In this document: piece after piece, positions 1-7,498 of the stretch
Numbering within the stretch: the stretch's first letter is position 1
How the letters are laid out: each line of letters starts with the position of its first letter
Origin: an uncultured Victivallales bacterium
GTDB lineage: Bacteria > Verrucomicrobiota > Lentisphaeria > Oligosphaerales > JAFGRS01
Direction: 5' to 3'
DNA: 7,559 bases
Assembly (NCBI GenBank): GCA_903834675.1
Contig: CAILKC010000860.1
Coordinates: forward strand, 1-7,559
Program-made: the position numbers and the translations under genes
The notes under the pieces: generated by a model
Told to the model about the DNA's origin: nothing
Database searches by the model: none
Seen by the model: only the letters and a program-made list of their open reading frames with translations

Positions 1-3000
1 AACGGTCCGCGCGACGGCCAGCGGCGTCCCAACCCGGAGCGGCAGCGCCGGCAGCCGCCGCACGGTGGCGCCATCCAGCCACTCGCCATGCACGAACCCG
101 TCGCCCGGACCCGTGGCCTGCAACGCCAGGCCCGGTCCTTGCACTTCGGGCCTGCCCGCCGGGCTGGGGCTGTCCGCCGCGCCCGCCAGCCAGGCCCGCC
201 AGCGGAAGCCCTCGAGGGACTCGACGTGGCACTCGACGGCCACCTCCGCGCCGCCAGCCGAGGCGAAACTCAGGTTGTCCAAACGGTAGACCGCGCCGGC
301 CGCATTGCCGCCCAACCCCGCGTTCAGATAGCCCTCGTGCAACATGCCGATCATGAGGAACTGCACCCGAAACGACGGCCGCCACGGAAAGCGGCGGCGC
401 GCCCATTCGCCCAAGTCCCAGCGCAGGTGGTGCCACTGACCATCGGCGGGGATGCCCTCGCCGTCGCCCAGCCGCACCAGGTTGGGACCCTCGTCACGGG
501 GGCCGGTCAGAGGCACGAAACAGCGCTCTGCCGGGCGGTCTTCGAAGGCGAGGTAGAGGTTCACCAGGGTGCCCGGCTCAGCGGCAACGTCCATCTCCAG
601 CACGCTCTCCCGGCCCAGGTCCACGCCGCAGATCGGCAGGCGGACGCCGACGTCGCCGCCGCCATACAGGTTCTCGAGGCGCAAGGCCGTGCCCCCGGTG
701 CCGCGGGGTTCGAGTGCCATCTCCACGCTCTGATCGCCATTCCAGGGGGTGAAGTCCGGCAGGGAACCCTCCATGTCGAAACGGCGCTGGGGATGCGTCG
801 GACTGCACAGGCGCGGCGTCGCGGCCGCGGGAGCCGGCACGGCCCCAGCCCTGCCCGCCGCCAGCGGCTGACCCCTCTCGAGGACCCGCTCGCACTGGCG
901 ATAGCTGACCTTCGCCCGCGCGATGACAATGCTATTGTGCTGTGTCCACAGGGCCAGGCGCTGCGCCACGAGCGGGTCCGCATCGGTGACCGAGAAGACG
1001 GGCAGGTTATCGAACCAGACGTCGTAGCGCGGGCCCGTCTTCCGCACCTTGATGAAGTACCAGGCGCCATGGACCGGGCGCCCGCCCGGATCCCAGTCGA
1101 CCTCGACGGCGCGCGCCTTGGGCGAGCGCAGCCGCCCGCGCGGCACCAGCTCCTTGTCGGTCTGCGCCAGCACCTCGCCCAGACGCCGGAACTGCGTCAC
1201 GGTCTCGGTCCACATCGGGTCCCAGGCCGTAACCAGCACGGTGTAGCCACTGAACAGCTCGCCGGCGCGGGTGGCCAGGGCCAGGTTGAGGTCACCGACC
1301 CGGGGATAGTACATGCGGTCGGCGCCCTCCATCATCTCTTCCTGGCGCATGCGCATGCCGGCATAGTACTCGATGGTGTAGTCGCCGGTAAAAGCGAACT
1401 TGCTCCACAGTGCGGCGACGCCCTTGCTGCTACCGTTCATATTCGACCAGCGTGGGTCGCAGGCAAAGCGGTTGGTCACCTCCCAGTTCCCCACCGGGGT
1501 CCAGTCAACCGCGGCCTTCTCAAACAGCTCGTCCTTGAGGTTGCCACGCAGCGCGGCGATGTGGATGAAATCCAGCGGCGCCGGCACCTGCAAGCCCAGC
1601 GCCCGGCCGTCCAGCGGTTCGGGGTCGTGGACGCAGAAAAGCTCGGCGCCATCGATGCTGGCCCAGATCATCTGGCCGTCCCGGTTCAGTTCGAGGGTGC
1701 CGTAGGTCTCGGTGTCCGGCGTGCGCGGCCGGGCTCCGATCTTCTCATCGACGAGCTGTTGACCGGGCAACACCTTGCGTTCGCCGGGGGTGAAGGTGGC
1801 TCGGGCCAGGGTCTGACGCTCGCGCGACAGCGTGACCGTGCCTTGGTGGTGCTCGAGGTCAAGGCGGGTCTCCAGGCTGTACCCCTTGGCCGGGATGACC
1901 TCGTCGAGACCGAAGAAGAAGGCCAGGCGATCCTGCACCGGAGCAGTCACCCGGAAGGGCCCGTAGAAATCACCGTTGTGGACAAAGCGCTGCGGAAAGC
2001 TCGCGCGGTCTTCCCCAGGCGACTGACGCAGCCAGACAAAGCGGGTCGAGGCCCAGCCCTGCATGAAGGGATCGTCGGCGAAGCGCTCGATGATGACCGG
2101 CTGCTCCCAGTCCTCGCGTGGGTCGGCGAACAGCGCGGTGGCCGTGAAGGTGACCGGGGCGCGCCCCGCTACCAGCAGGCCGATCGGGCCGCTGAGATCG
2201 ACCTGCGGCCGCAGACGCAACCGAGTCACCCCGTCCGTGCGGACCTTGAGAACCTCGGCCCGGGCGTCGATACACAAGCGGATGGGACCCTTGGCCGGCA
2301 GCGGGCAGGGAACCCGAGCCAGTTCTTTGACCGCCCCCTTCGAAACCTTGGACACCGTGATCCGCCCGACCTCGCCGTCCCGTTTCACCAGCACGCGGAG
2401 GTGCTGCTCCGTCCCCACCACCCCAAACGCCACGCCGAAACTGGCCTCCGGCCCGGCCACGACGCTGCTCTCGACGCACTGGGCCGGCCACTCCCGCCAG
2501 CCCAAAGCGCAGAGGGCCAGGGCGCCCTCGCCGCGCTTGGCCTCACCGTTGCCGGTGAACTCGCATCCCTGGTCGCCCGCGGACACCTTCCAGACACCGG
2601 CAAGCGGCCGCACCGCGTCACCGCTGAAGCGGGCCGGATCGTCCAGCGCCAGGGCCGACACCGAGCGCACCATCACATCATCGAAGTAGGTCTCGTGCCT
2701 GCCACGGGCGTACAACCCGATCCGGCCGCCAGTGCAAGTCGCAGCGCGATGCTCGAGCACCGGCACCTCGTCCAGCAGAACCGTGATGCGGTCGCCAAAC
2801 AAACGCACCCCGAGCCGATACCAGGCCTCGGCCCGGCCGCTCACCGTCGTCGCGGCCACCACCTGTTCCTGGCCGCCACGCCGCTGCACCAGTTCCAGGG
2901 AGGCCGAGCGCACCCCCAGAGAGTGCAGTCCCCAGCGCACCAGCCAACAGTCGGACGCATCCCGAGCCGAGAACACCAGCCCGAAGTCGCTCTGGAAGGA

Positions 3001-3774
3001 ACGCACGGAAACCGCGGCCTCGTAGTCGGTCCAGAAGGCATTGCCGGTCAGGATGAAGGCGCCGTCGGGGCCCGTGCCCGACAGGCAGAACGGATTCGGA
3101 CTCCGGCCGGCGTCGGGTTCCCGGCCGTCCCGGATGCGGGCATCCGGATTGGCCTGGATACGTTCCATGACCGAATACAGTCGCCAGTGCCCTGAGGCGG
3201 GCTGCCACAGTCCCAGGTCCGTGGCCTCCTCCTCCGTACGCATGAAATCATCGCCGAAAACAATGGGCTCGACCCGCTGGCAGGCGTAGTTTGTCACCTC
3301 CGCCAGGCCGACCCCCGTGCCTGCCGCTACCTGGCCACGACCGATCCCGGCACAGATCACGCGTCCGATGCGCCGATTCGCCGCGATCACCTCCACTAGG
3401 CTCAGTCGGGTACGGATCTCCAGCGTCCCGCCGCGCGCCAGTTCCGCCGGGAGCGGCTCCGGGCCGCGCTGCAGTACGGCCGCGGTGCCCGCCGTCAACC
3501 GTTCGAGCACAAAGCCGCTGGCGTCCCAGCGGAAACGGGCGTAGTCCGCCGGGCCGGAAAGGGCAAAGACGAGCTCAACCGCCGCGGCGGCAGCCGTTCC
3601 CGGCGGCGGCGCGAGGGCCACGCTGAGGTTGTAGTTGTCGTAGCGCGCCTGGCCAACCGCCCGGTAGCTACCCGAAGGCAGGGCCACGTCCACCGCGGCG
3701 GCGCCGGTGAGGAAAGCGAACCACAGCGTCAACAGGGGACGCAGGGCAAGGAATCTGCAAAGCGCTGATCGCAT
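1..3774 (-). CDS. Large secreted multidomain protein with repeated LamG/concanavalin-like beta-sandwich domains (3' end outside window)
   Basis: The minus strand is open from an ATG at 3774 to position 1: 1258 codons, no stop, so the C-terminus is missing. The start is constrained by an in-frame TAA two codons upstream. No clear Shine-Dalgarno is visible. Residues 1-27 form a Sec signal peptide (basic start, Leu-rich core, GAAA before a likely cleavage at V28), so the product is exported. I see a chain of jelly-roll-like segments: about 28-165; 173-367, opening FGDDFM and closing GRIGLYARG...FDDV; 374-550; 558-757; 758-958, with WYFIKVRKTG, VWFDNLPVF and closing RLALWTQHN; a Pro/Ala linker at 971-996; then a carbohydrate-binding-like module 998-1172 (FDMEG, ALRLENLYGG, ADGQWHHLRWDL, GYLNAGLGGN, YRLDNLSF). 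From about 1175 an Ig/fibronectin-like segment starts. No catalytic motif is recognised. The fold assignments come from pattern recognition; the ligand is unknown. A surface or periplasmic polysaccharide- or protein-binding role is an inference. Confidence 0.9.
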   Translation of the reverse strand, partial: MRSALCRFLALRPLLTLWFAFLTGAAAVDVALPSGSYRAVGQARYDNYNLSVALAPPPGTAAAAAVELVFALSGPADYARFRWDASGFVLERLTAGTAAVLQRGPEPLPAELARGGTLEIRTRLSLVEVIAANRRIGRVICAGIGRGQVAAGTGVGLAEVTNYACQRVEPIVFGDDFMRTEEEATDLGLWQPASGHWRLYSVMERIQANPDARIRDGREPDAGRSPNPFCLSGTGPDGAFILTGNAFWTDYEAAVSVRSFQSDFGLVFSARDASDCWLVRWGLHSLGVRSASLELVQRRGGQEQVVAATTVSGRAEAWYRLGVRLFGDRITVLLDEVPVLEHRAATCTGGRIGLYARGRHETYFDDVMVRSVSALALDDPARFSGDAVRPLAGVWKVSAGDQGCEFTGNGEAKRGEGALALCALGWREWPAQCVESSVVAGPEASFGVAFGVVGTEQHLRVLVKRDGEVGRITVSKVSKGAVKELARVPCPLPAKGPIRLCIDARAEVLKVRTDGVTRLRLRPQVDLSGPIGLLVAGRAPVTFTATALFADPREDWEQPVIIERFADDPFMQGWASTRFVWLRQSPGEDRASFPQRFVHNGDFYGPFRVTAPVQDRLAFFFGLDEVIPAKGYSLETRLDLEHHQGTVTLSRERQTLARATFTPGERKVLPGQQLVDEKIGARPRTPDTETYGTLELNRDGQMIWASIDGAELFCVHDPEPLDGRALGLQVPAPLDFIHIAALRGNLKDELFEKAAVDWTPVGNWEVTNRFACDPRWSNMNGSSKGVAALWSKFAFTGDYTIEYYAGMRMRQEEMMEGADRMYYPRVGDLNLALATRAGELFSGYTVLVTAWDPMWTETVTQFRRLGEVLAQTDKELVPRGRLRSPKARAVEVDWDPGGRPVHGAWYFIKVRKTGPRYDVWFDNLPVFSVTDADPLVAQRLALWTQHNSIVIARAKVSYRQCERVLERGQPLAAGRAGAVPAPAAATPRLCSPTHPQRRFDMEGSLPDFTPWNGDQSVEMALEPRGTGGTALRLENLYGGGDVGVRLPICGVDLGRESVLEMDVAAEPGTLVNLYLAFEDRPAERCFVPLTGPRDEGPNLVRLGDGEGIPADGQWHHLRWDLGEWARRRFPWRPSFRVQFLMIGMLHEGYLNAGLGGNAAGAVYRLDNLSFASAGGAEVAVECHVESLEGFRWRAWLAGAADSPSPAGRPEVQGPGLALQATGPGDGFVHGEWLDGATVRRLPALPLRVGTPLAVARTV

Positions 3775-3907
3775 AGGTTAGTCATCCGCGGGAATCTGTC
3801 CGCACGGTTAGACACGAGAACCGTGGCGGGCGGTGGACCGTGAGCCGTTGACCACGGGTAAAGTAGCCCCGGCCGTGCGACTTGCGAGCGCGGGAGCAAG
3901 CCCATAT
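3775..3907 (-). other. Intergenic gap before the large secreted protein
   Basis: This 133-bp spacer separates the stop of the membrane protein gene from the start of the secreted protein gene. I find no gene in it and no convincing sigma-70 promoter. A weak inverted repeat with 5-bp arms (3881-3885 and 3896-3900, 10-nt loop) lies about 7 nt after the upstream stop, but no T-run follows it on the minus strand, so it is not a standard intrinsic terminator. The hexamer CTAACC occurs twice on the minus strand, 30 bp apart, the second copy directly abutting the start codon region. The spacer length would allow an independent promoter. Confidence 0.5.
3803..3825 (-). repeat. Perfect 7-bp inverted repeat in the leader of the secreted protein gene
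   Basis: CACGGTT at 3803-3809 is exactly complementary to AACCGTG at 3819-3825, with a 9-nt loop. The element ends about 28 nt upstream of the ATG at 3774. It could be a leader hairpin or an operator half-site pair. Arms this short arise by chance in GC-rich DNA, so a function is only suggested. Confidence 0.3.
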
Positions 3908-5974
3908 TCAGCGCGGGAAGTAGCGGTAGACGAGGGGTTTCTGGCCGGTGGAGAAGAAGTAGATGGCCCCCGCAATCATGAACACCAGAGCCGCCAGAAT
4001 CTCCCCCGAGATGATGCCAATCATCAGCGGCCGCAGCCGCAGCGCGGCCCGGTTGCCCCCGAAGCGCACCGCAAATACCTTGATCAGCCAGCCAAAGAAA
4101 AAGGACCAGCAGGTCGTCGCCATCGGGTAGGTGGCCCACAACATGAACATCACCGGGTGAATCGGCCACCACGGCAGCCGCAGACGCAGGGCGCTGCAGA
4201 CCAGCACGAGCCCAAAGCCAGCCCCGAAGGCCCAGAGGAAATTCTCGGTTGGCGCGATGCGGCCCAGGCGCTGCGTCCAGGGCAACGCCTCGGCGTCCGC
4301 CAGGCTCCCCATCCCTTGCAGCCGCATGATCTCGGGTTCGGCGGCGCGGAAGGGCATGGTCGGGATGCGCTGGTGCGACCAGTTGTAGTCGGTCGGCGCG
4401 CCCATGTCGTAGGTGCAGACCAGGACCACCGCGATGGCCACGATCACGCCGACGGCAAAGACAGCGTACGATAGACGTGCCGTTTGCAGGGGCTTGATGG
4501 CGACCCTCTCGCAGATCTTCAGGCCGTTGATCAAGTAGGGCATCAGCGATTGGCTCTGGTCGACCGCCAGCACCATGCACACAAACCCGGCGGTGATGAT
4601 GGCGCTGGGCGGCATGGTGAAACCGCCGAAGGCCGCCATCATAACCCCAAAGGGAATCCAGCGCGGCTGAATGAAGAACAGGCCGGTCTCGGCGCTGATT
4701 CGAGAGAGCACCACCAGCGATAACAGCGTCAGCAACACCAGGATCACCGCCAGCGGCCATTCCAGGCCCAGCCGGGCGACGAGCACCATCAACAGCAACG
4801 TCGAGACGAGCAGCAGACGCATGGCCCAGCGGTTGGAGGTCGCTGCCTCGCTCCGGCGCAAGCCGAAGGCGCCCAGAAGCACCTCCTTGTAGTACTGCCG
4901 ACCGGTGTACATCAGGATCAGCGCAAACGCCAGGTAGGCGCCTGCCCGCTCCCAGCCCTGCCAGCCCCCAATCCAGTCGGTGGACAGGTTCACCCCCACC
5001 GTTACCATCGGCAACGCAAACAGCACCCAGGCCAATTGCGAGACGCCCAAGGTGAAGGAAATCTCGCTGCTCAGGAAGAAGGCGAACGCTACCACCAGCG
5101 GAAAAAGGTCCAGGCGCAGCAGCTCGCCGCCATATTGCACTTTCAGCAACCAGGGCATCACCACCGCAAACGGCGTCAGCAGCCAGGTCAGCTTCACTGG
5201 CACCAGGAAATCGGGAAACCAGACGCATAGACCATTGTTGACGCGGATGGCCAGGACGATCAGGAAACCGATCCAGAACAACCGGTTGCGCAGCGCCGCC
5301 GGATAGGCGCTGCCGGGAGCGCGCTCCAACAAGGAGGTGGTGAAGGTGGCGATGGGGTAGCTCAGGAACTCGTGGCGCGACCATTGCTGGTGTACGATCA
5401 GTGCCAGGCAGGTGGAAGCGACTCCCAGCAGCAGGACCATCGGCACCCAGGTGCGCAGAGGCGCCCACCAGGCGGACCACGGCACCCGATTCCATTTCTC
5501 CTGCAGACGCACCCACAGCGGCGGCGGCACCCGACCCCGCGCTTCGGCGCCCATGATATAGCCCGAGACGACGCGGTCGTAGGTATCCTCGTTCACCGTT
5601 ACCAAGGCCTGTCCCGGCACATAATCCAGCATGTGCCGCTCTTTCCATCCCGGCGTCACTCGGCTCCAGTGGTGCGGCATGACCAGCACCTGGGTGAACT
5701 GCTCCATCAGCCCGCGCCCCGGGATGCTGCAGGCCACCATGCTCAGCGTCACGATGATCGCCAGTTCCGCCGGCGCCAGCGGCAGCTGACCCCGCCACCG
5801 CCCCAACAAGGGATTCAGCGCCGCCACCACCAGAAACAACGTGCCCAGCACGATGACCGGCAGCAGATGACCGCTGTTGAAACTCTCCAAATCCAGCAGC
5901 CGGTCGTTGACGTACCCCGCCCCCGCAATGAACAGCGAGCTCAACACGCCAATGCAAATAGCACGCCACGTCAT
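3908..5974 (-). CDS. DUF6785/DUF6784-family polytopic inner-membrane protein, possibly OPT-transporter-like
   Basis: A 688-residue integral membrane protein of unknown biochemical function. Hydrophobic segments are visible near residues 5-20, 36-53, 70-84, 173-195, 232-245, 262-277, 288-309, 312-329, 345-357, 385-402, 405-424, 441-470, 502-521, 578-596, 604-624 and 650-675, roughly 15-16 spans. The stretch 85-172 is a long soluble loop (GRGLMEQF, MPHHW, LDYVPGQ); a second loop covers 522-577. Conserved-looking features include FWIGF (233-237), DWIGGWQGW (333-341), RISAETG (425-431) and a C-terminal block with HPVMF, FFGWLIK, RFGG, RPLMIGIISGE (606-658). These resemble my memory of DUF6785 followed by DUF6784; similarity to oligopeptide transporters (OPT) is my inference from span number and the GWLIK/GE block. 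The ATG at 5974 has a plausible GAGGGG 10 nt upstream. It lies 141 bp after the URO-D-like gene on the same strand, compatible with import of a substrate for that enzyme, but no substrate can be named. Confidence 0.9.
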   Translation of the reverse strand: MTWRAICIGVLSSLFIAGAGYVNDRLLDLESFNSGHLLPVIVLGTLFLVVAALNPLLGRWRGQLPLAPAELAIIVTLSMVACSIPGRGLMEQFTQVLVMPHHWSRVTPGWKERHMLDYVPGQALVTVNEDTYDRVVSGYIMGAEARGRVPPPLWVRLQEKWNRVPWSAWWAPLRTWVPMVLLLGVASTCLALIVHQQWSRHEFLSYPIATFTTSLLERAPGSAYPAALRNRLFWIGFLIVLAIRVNNGLCVWFPDFLVPVKLTWLLTPFAVVMPWLLKVQYGGELLRLDLFPLVVAFAFFLSSEISFTLGVSQLAWVLFALPMVTVGVNLSTDWIGGWQGWERAGAYLAFALILMYTGRQYYKEVLLGAFGLRRSEAATSNRWAMRLLLVSTLLLMVLVARLGLEWPLAVILVLLTLLSLVVLSRISAETGLFFIQPRWIPFGVMMAAFGGFTMPPSAIITAGFVCMVLAVDQSQSLMPYLINGLKICERVAIKPLQTARLSYAVFAVGVIVAIAVVLVCTYDMGAPTDYNWSHQRIPTMPFRAAEPEIMRLQGMGSLADAEALPWTQRLGRIAPTENFLWAFGAGFGLVLVCSALRLRLPWWPIHPVMFMLWATYPMATTCWSFFFGWLIKVFAVRFGGNRAALRLRPLMIGIISGEILAALVFMIAGAIYFFSTGQKPLVYRYFPR

Positions 5975-5984
5975 GCCCGAAATA

Positions 5985-5990
5985 CCCCTC
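5985..5990 (-). promoter_or_regulatory. Probable ribosome binding site of the membrane protein gene
   Basis: On the minus strand GAGGGG lies 10 nt before the ATG at 5974, within the purine-rich stretch GAGGCGAGGGG. It supports this start, whose product begins directly with a hydrophobic segment. The spacing is slightly long and the match is not perfect. Confidence 0.5.
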
Positions 5991-6080
5991 GCCTCAGGCT
6001 GATGCAGACGACTCCAACCGTCCCGACGGACGCCTCGGCAACCGCGGCGCCAGGACCAGGCCGCGTAACCTAGCGTCGGC

Positions 6081-6114
6081 GGGCAGCGCTGGCTACCCCT
6101 GCCCAGCGCTGCCC
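6081..6114 (-). terminator. Strong 12-bp hairpin directly after the URO-D-like stop codon (attenuator or 3' stabiliser)
   Basis: GGGCAGCGCTGG at 6081-6092 is perfectly complementary to CCAGCGCTGCCC at 6103-6114, with a 10-nt loop. In the transcript the stem starts one nucleotide after the TGA stop (6116-6118). Such a GC-rich stem would be very stable. On the minus strand it is followed by a GC-rich sequence and not by a T-run, so it does not match a classical intrinsic terminator. Partial termination, a block to 3' exonucleases giving more of the first message, or Rho-assisted termination are all possible. Confidence 0.6.
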
Positions 6115-6115
6115 C

Positions 6116-7219
6116 TCAGTACTGCCTGTGCTCGCGGTACACGTCCACCGCAAACCTGAAACTGTCATAGGTGACGTTGGTCGAAATCGAGTGGTCGGAG
6201 GCGTAGACAAAGCGCGCGCCACGGGCCTTCATCCCCTCCACCAGCTCCGTCACCCCGCGGCGAATGACCTCCCGGTCGCCGGTCTCCAGGAGGCGCTCGT
6301 CGAGACCGCCGATGAGGCACAGCCGGTCGCCGTAGTGCTCCGCGATCCACAGCGGCCGGTTACCCGCCTTGACCTCCATCGGATTCAGACCGTCAAACCC
6401 CGCCTTGACGACCAGGTCCAGAATCGACTCGGTGAAGCCGCAGGTGTGCAGCACCACCGGTAGATCATAGCCGTGGAAGAGTTCGACCATCTCCGCGTAG
6501 AAGGGGAAGATGAGGTCGCGGTACAGCGTCGGGGCGCAGAAGGTCCGATCGCGGTAGCCGAGGTCCTCGTAGAGCCAGATGCCATCCGGCTTCCCGGCTT
6601 GCTCGATCAGGCGCCGGAAGCACTCCTTGAACAGGTCCGTGTAGACCCGGCAGTAGTCGCGGATCCAGTCCGGCTCGGTCAGCATGCTCTCATACAGGCA
6701 GAGGTCCCCGAGGCTGGCCCGCATACATTCCCAGATGAACATGTGCCCATAGTGCGTCCAGCGGCCGTTACGGCGCTGCAGTTCGAGCGCTTTGCGGGTG
6801 TTCTCCAGGACCTGGTCGGTCACGCGTGTGGCAGCCGTCCCGACCAGGTGCGGCCGATAGTCGCGCTCCCACACGGTGCGGCTGCTCAGGCGGAAATCGA
6901 TATGCTCAGGCGTGCCGGATTTGTTCTTCCAGTACTTCAGCGCGGCCCCCGCGCCGTTGCGCCGCACAGCCCACTCCGCGGTTTCCTCGACCAGTTCGCT
7001 GACGCCCATCAACGGCTGCCAGTCGAACCAGCCGCCGCAGCCGGCCAAGTCGAAGCCAAAGTGCTCGACCGGGGCCACCGGGTTTCCTTTCTCGTCCGCT
7101 GGATAGCCTTGTTTGACCCAGTTGCGCAACGTGTCGCTCCAAGGACTATCCATGAAGCCCACGCGCTCGGCGGGTCGACCGCGCATCAGCGCATCAATGA
7201 CGTCCCGGGGCGATTGCAT
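6116..7219 (-). CDS. Uroporphyrinogen decarboxylase (URO-D)/corrinoid methyltransferase-like protein
   Basis: A 367-residue cytoplasmic protein with no signal peptide or membrane span, near the usual length for the URO-D/MtaA/CmuA superfamily of TIM-barrel enzymes. The N-terminus has the family pattern PAERVGF...W..TL..W...G.P (residues 16-40). The central barrel has GIWLYEDLGYRD (213-224), then VVLHTCG (255-261) with H258 and C260, matching the HxC pair that binds zinc in MtaA-type cobalamin:coenzyme M methyltransferases. FDGLNPME (275-282) and LIGGLD (302-307) follow as late barrel strands. Near the C-terminus, where MtaA-type proteins have a third cysteine ligand, this protein has YASDHSISTNV (339-349) with no cysteine. 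True heme-pathway HemE is unlikely given the HTCG motif and context. The reaction is not determined: methyl transfer from a methylated small molecule or a decarboxylation are possible. No corrinoid protein gene is in the window. The start at 7219 has a strong Shine-Dalgarno. Confidence 0.92.
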   Translation of the reverse strand: MQSPRDVIDALMRGRPAERVGFMDSPWSDTLRNWVKQGYPADEKGNPVAPVEHFGFDLAGCGGWFDWQPLMGVSELVEETAEWAVRRNGAGAALKYWKNKSGTPEHIDFRLSSRTVWERDYRPHLVGTAATRVTDQVLENTRKALELQRRNGRWTHYGHMFIWECMRASLGDLCLYESMLTEPDWIRDYCRVYTDLFKECFRRLIEQAGKPDGIWLYEDLGYRDRTFCAPTLYRDLIFPFYAEMVELFHGYDLPVVLHTCGFTESILDLVVKAGFDGLNPMEVKAGNRPLWIAEHYGDRLCLIGGLDERLLETGDREVIRRGVTELVEGMKARGARFVYASDHSISTNVTYDSFRFAVDVYREHRQY

Positions 7220-7227
7220 CGGCGGAT

Positions 7228-7233
7228 CTCCTG
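7228..7233 (-). promoter_or_regulatory. Shine-Dalgarno of the URO-D-like gene
   Basis: CAGGAG on the minus strand, with AGGAG 8 nt before the ATG at 7219. It is the best ribosome binding site in the window and fixes the start of this gene. It contrasts with the secreted protein gene, which has no visible equivalent. Confidence 0.75.
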
Positions 7234-7275
7234 CGTTTCACCAGTCCAACCCGGCAGACCACAGCCCTTACCTTA

Positions 7276-7296
7276 GCCCGGCTTGTCGCGCCGGGC
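7276..7296 (-). repeat. Perfect 7-bp GC-only inverted repeat in the leader of the URO-D-like gene
   Basis: GCCCGGC at 7276-7282 pairs with GCCGGGC at 7290-7296 around a 7-nt loop. It lies 57-77 nt upstream of the ATG, so it would be in the 5' untranslated region if transcription starts further upstream. No T-run follows on either strand. It may be a leader structure or an operator; function unproven. Confidence 0.4.
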
Positions 7297-7498
7297 CATG
7301 CCGTCCGTGGGCTGGACAGAGCTGCTTTAAGAAAGCGTCCTCAGCTCCGGGACTGAGCCCGCTGCCGGCGGGTCCGTCGCGTCCCGGCCGGATCGGAATA
7401 GGAACCGCGTCGGCACGTCTCATTCTGGTATGTCCGGCGCCAGCCGGGGATCCTGCTGAACCCTTGTATGAGACTTGCCGCAACCACGTATGACCCAA

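Larger units (their letters stand above)
5975..6115 (-). other. Intergenic gap between URO-D-like and membrane protein genes
   Basis: This 141-bp spacer begins, in transcription order, with a strong hairpin immediately after the URO-D-like stop and ends with a purine-rich ribosome binding site. A further small inverted repeat (CGTCC at 6019-6023 and GGACG at 6028-6032) sits in the middle. No open frame in it looks coding and no clear promoter boxes are seen. Confidence 0.5.

Noticed and set aside
88..3195. Plus-strand open frame of 1035 codons as a real gene
   Set aside because: It is codon-aligned antisense to a minus-strand frame with signal peptide and clear jelly-roll motifs. Its own translation has unnatural composition and no start signal.
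3729..5969. Minus-strand 746-codon frame overlapping the membrane protein gene
   Set aside because: It is another reading frame of the same strand, rich in Gly, Ala and Arg with no membrane spans or motifs, and it would overlap both the membrane protein and the start of the secreted protein. The 688-codon frame has the convincing transmembrane pattern.
5372..6073. Plus-strand 233-codon frame
   Set aside because: Gln/His/Arg/Pro-rich translation typical of antisense to a membrane protein gene; no initiation signal or family motif.
6116..7219. Assignment of the URO-D-like gene as hemE of heme biosynthesis
   Set aside because: The HTCG motif and SDHSI C-terminal pattern point to the MtaA/CmuA-like side of the superfamily, and no other heme biosynthesis gene is nearby.
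6473..7276. Plus-strand 267-codon frame opposite the URO-D-like gene
   Set aside because: Antisense shadow of a gene with recognised family motifs and a good ribosome binding site.
7398..7424. GGAACC followed by CGTCTC resembling an ECF-sigma promoter on the plus strand
   Set aside because: The spacing between the two parts is only 9 nt, far shorter than the usual 15-17.
7113..7493. Plus-strand 126-codon frame across the upstream region
   Set aside because: Starts inside the URO-D-like gene on the opposite strand; composition is low-information (Ser, Pro, Arg) and no ribosome binding site is seen.
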